From positions 1 through 6,885 of the forward strand of contig JAHWHC010000042.1 in NCBI GenBank assembly GCA_019323555.1: 6,885 nt of DNA, given 5' to 3'. The position numbers and the translations under genes were made by a program. Each line of letters begins with the position of its first letter. Position 1 is the stretch's first letter. Of the stretch, positions 5,309-6,885 are shown piece by piece. The notes below the pieces were generated by a model. That model had not been told where the DNA came from, did no database searches, and saw only the letters and a program-made list of their open reading frames with translations. The DNA is from Candidatus Woesearchaeota archaeon. Its GTDB lineage: Archaea; Nanobdellota; Nanobdellia; Woesearchaeales; ARS49.

Positions 5309-5905
5309 TTATGCAGGCCTTTTCGCATTAATGCATTGTTGTTTTACTGCTGCATCTGTTATCTTTTCACATATGCTAACATCATTAAATGCATACATTG
5401 CCATTAGACGTGCCTCATTAGCACAGCTTGTTTTTACTTCTTCATTTAGAAAGTATTCTGCATTTAGTGTTGCTTTGGCTTCGCAAAAGTTTATGTAGTC
5501 TTCTTCTTGATAATTACTGCAGTGGCTTAAGTCGCCTGTTGCTTTTGCAAGGCAGTCATAGTTATCTGCTGCGCAGAGAGAAGCATCTTTGGTTATTGCA
5601 ATCCTGCAGCTTATTTTGTCATTTTCACTTAGGTTTAATGTTTGGCATGCTGTGGTGTCTTTGTTTACTATTGCATTGCAGTATGCTTCTGAAGCGCCTG
5701 GTTTAAGTTTTTTACAATAGCTTGCGCTTCCTGTTTTTTCTGCCATTAGCATGTTATACTCTTGCGAGCGGTCGCCTAAGCAAGATTCATATTGTTGGCC
5801 GATATAAGCATCTGCATCCTCCTGCCCAGTTATAAAGAAGAACATGCCCACAAGTATAATTGCCAAAATTACTGCAATTATTAAAAAGATATATTTGCGC
5901 TCCAT
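5309..5905 (-). CDS. Membrane-anchored cysteine-repeat protein, function unknown
   Basis: Not a recognised named family. A short basic start (MERK) precedes one hydrophobic segment (about residues 5-27), so the protein is probably N-in with the remaining ~170 residues outside the membrane. The exterior holds 12 cysteines, mostly in about six loosely repeated units of 18-25 residues: a first Cys after a D-x-S/T-x type stretch, 7-13 residues, a second Cys, then an alanine. Pairs are Cys64/76, 87/100, 111/118, 129/141 and 179/191; the fifth unit has lost its first Cys and keeps only Cys161. Cys42 precedes them. Disulfide-bridged helical hairpins are likely, given an export-side location. An N-glycosylation sequon NLS is at 91-93. 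The ATG has a GAGG six bases upstream. It is divergent from another exported cysteine-rich protein, which suggests a cell-surface role (inference). Confidence 0.75.
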   Translation of the reverse strand: MERKYIFLIIAVILAIILVGMFFFITGQEDADAYIGQQYESCLGDRSQEYNMLMAEKTGSASYCKKLKPGASEAYCNAIVNKDTTACQTLNLSENDKISCRIAITKDASLCAADNYDCLAKATGDLSHCSNYQEEDYINFCEAKATLNAEYFLNEEVKTSCANEARLMAMYAFNDVSICEKITDAAVKQQCINAKRPA

Positions 5906-5911
5906 TATCTG

Positions 5912-5915
5912 CCTC
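5912..5915 (-). promoter_or_regulatory. Shine-Dalgarno of the cysteine-repeat gene
   Basis: On the minus strand GAGG lies six bases before the ATG at 5905, supporting that start and a mRNA with a short leader. Confidence 0.55.
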
Positions 5916-5940
5916 TTTTTTGTATTGTCCCGTTTTTCAA

Positions 5941-5950
5941 CTATTTAAAG
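5941..5950 (-). promoter_or_regulatory. TATA box of the cysteine-repeat gene
   Basis: On the minus strand CTTTAAATAG has a TTTAAA core centred near 5946.5. A start site about 26 bases downstream (near 5920) would give a leader of about 15 bases that just includes the GAGG at 5912-5915. Confidence 0.5.
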
Positions 5951-5966
5951 CTTACTACCCAAAAGG

Positions 5967-5980
5967 TTTATATATTAAAT
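5967..5980 (+). promoter_or_regulatory. TATA box of the surface-protein gene
   Basis: TTTATATATTAAAT, preceded by AAAAGG as a possible BRE, is centred near 5971-5974. The expected start site near 5997-6001 gives a leader of roughly 10-14 bases, and the GAGGG at 6001-6005 would lie at its 5' end or within it. Confidence 0.6.
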
Positions 5981-6000
5981 ACTCGACATTATCTCTAAAA

Positions 6001-6005
6001 GAGGG
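6001..6005 (+). promoter_or_regulatory. Shine-Dalgarno of the surface-protein gene
   Basis: GAGGG lies five bases before ATG 6011 and fixes this start. With the TATA box at 5967-5980 it predicts a very short leader. Confidence 0.55.
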
Positions 6006-6010
6006 TTTAT

Positions 6011-6885
6011 ATGGGAATCAAACAACTTACAATAGTTATTTTAGTGTTTATCCTGTTATCTTCTAGTGTTTCTGCTGTTGATTTTGAGTGGGCCCTTGGT
6101 TATCCGTTCAAAAGTGTCGCATACAATCCTCCTGATACCTGGGCAATGGCTGGAAGAAATTATTTTGGTTTGGAGCCCAATGGCAATTATTTTGCTTGGA
6201 GAGATACTGCATCATCTACGCCTGCAATCACCGGACGCGTAGAATCCCTTCCAATCTTGCTTATCGCTACTGGAGGCCACTATACCACAAGATATATGTG
6301 CGGTGGTGATCGGTCTGATGGCTGCCAGCAAGTGATTAACACAAAAGCAACATATAACGGGAATGTTTGGTACTATAATGATTGTTATGCTGAGTGCAGT
6401 CTTAATCAGAATTTATATGGTATTGCTAATGAATTTATTATGTGGAGTACTCACGCAAATTATAAGTGTGATGCAAGGGATCCTGATGAAAGATGTCAGG
6501 ATAGGATTGCATATAATGTAAATTATGCACCAATTGTTACAGCTGGTTTTGAGTCTGTCTTTCCGCGGGATGGAATTAAAGCAGTAGGGCCTGTTAGTGA
6601 CTTAATACCTTCTAATTTGCTTCCTGAAAATGAAACTGTGTACCTTGGACTGTTTGCAAAAAATCAAAAAGATGTGCTGTTTTGGTTTGGTCCTTCTGAG
6701 AGTGAGCCAACAGATCCTCTGAAAAAAGAGACTACAGATTATTTTGATTACATTAATTATTGCTCTGATTTGAATCACAACAATATTTGTGATTACACAG
6801 ATGGTGCCCCTTGTTATGATGAAGGTGCAGATTGGTATGGCGACCCTGACTGGGTCCAAGGCGTCTGCTGTGGCGCAGATCCTGT
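6011..6885 (+). CDS. Secreted cysteine-rich surface protein, 3' end outside the window
   Basis: An uninterrupted frame of 291 codons runs off the window end, so only the N-terminal part is seen. No named family recognised. Residues 1-22 form a Sec signal peptide (hydrophobic TIVILVFILLSS, likely cleavage after SVSA22). The mature part is rich in aromatic residues, Asn, Gly and Asp, with 11 cysteines (97, 105, 125, 129, 153, 162, 251, 260, 268, 286, 287), few lysines and one N-glycosylation sequon NET (207-209). Residues 253-264 (DLNHNNICDYTD) match a 12-residue EF-hand/dockerin-like calcium loop, with Asp/Asn at positions 1, 3, 5, 9 and 12. After it come Cys268 and a CCG motif (286-288) near DWYGDPDW. 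It is likely the start of a long extracellular, calcium-binding, disulfide-bonded protein. Signal peptide and TATA/Shine-Dalgarno context make it a confident gene; role unknown. Confidence 0.85.
   Translation, partial: MGIKQLTIVILVFILLSSSVSAVDFEWALGYPFKSVAYNPPDTWAMAGRNYFGLEPNGNYFAWRDTASSTPAITGRVESLPILLIATGGHYTTRYMCGGDRSDGCQQVINTKATYNGNVWYYNDCYAECSLNQNLYGIANEFIMWSTHANYKCDARDPDERCQDRIAYNVNYAPIVTAGFESVFPRDGIKAVGPVSDLIPSNLLPENETVYLGLFAKNQKDVLFWFGPSESEPTDPLKKETTDYFDYINYCSDLNHNNICDYTDGAPCYDEGADWYGDPDWVQGVCCGADP

Noticed and set aside
6602..6859. A minus-strand 85-codon open frame under the surface-protein gene
   Set aside because: The plus frame is open over 291 codons with a signal peptide, TATA box and Shine-Dalgarno; the minus frame has none of these.
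1..6885. CRISPR arrays, tRNA or rRNA genes, transposons
   Set aside because: No spaced direct repeats, cloverleaf-like stretches, transposase motifs or terminal inverted repeats were seen; nearly all the sequence is accounted for by genes.

Overview
The window most likely comes from a DPANN-type archaeon (Woesearchaeota/Pacearchaeota-like), though the exact lineage is inferred. The evidence is the archaeal/eukaryotic ribosomal proteins eL14 and eL34, the archaeal RNase P subunit Rpp30, TATA-box promoters placed about 25 bases upstream of start codons with no room for a leader, tightly packed genes, and short cysteine-rich exported proteins. Nothing in it looks like a mobile element, tRNA, rRNA or CRISPR array, and no gene-free stretch exceeds about 110 bases.

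Layout. On the minus strand at 11-711 lie two ribosomal protein genes, eL34 then eL14 in transcription order. Divergent from them, on the plus strand, is a tight four-gene operon (795-3996): cysteine desulfurase IscS, the Fe-S scaffold IscU (1-base gap), a ThiI-like THUMP protein (4-base overlap), and a TtuA/Ncs6-like PP-loop tRNA thiolase (26-base overlap). A bacterial-type RsuA/RluB pseudouridine synthase (3970-4659, minus) converges on this operon and overlaps its end by 27 bases. It shares a 52-base divergent promoter region with rnp3, the RNase P p30 subunit (4712-5308, plus). The stop codon of rnp3 directly abuts that of a membrane-anchored cysteine-repeat protein (5309-5905, minus). Divergent from that protein, a secreted cysteine-rich surface protein starts at 6011 and runs off the window end still open.

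The most interesting part is the operon. IscS mobilises sulfur from cysteine, IscU can build Fe-S clusters, and the TtuA-like enzyme has an intact ATP-binding SGGKDS motif and the three cysteines that hold the family's 4Fe-4S cluster. The ThiI-like protein keeps its tRNA-binding front half (NFLD and THUMP), but its own PP-loop domain is eroded: the SGGxDS motif is replaced by DDEKS and the domain is about half the usual length. The TtuA-like partner lacks the N-terminal zinc finger typical of its family. Together this suggests a split tRNA-thiolation system, in which the THUMP protein delivers tRNA and the separate Fe-S PP-loop enzyme does the chemistry. That is an inference, but the sequence changes behind it are directly visible.

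Promoters are unusually readable. A symmetric TTTAAA box lies almost exactly midway between the rluB and rnp3 start codons, consistent with two leaderless transcripts from one shared box. The two exported-protein genes instead have short leaders with clear Shine-Dalgarno sequences.
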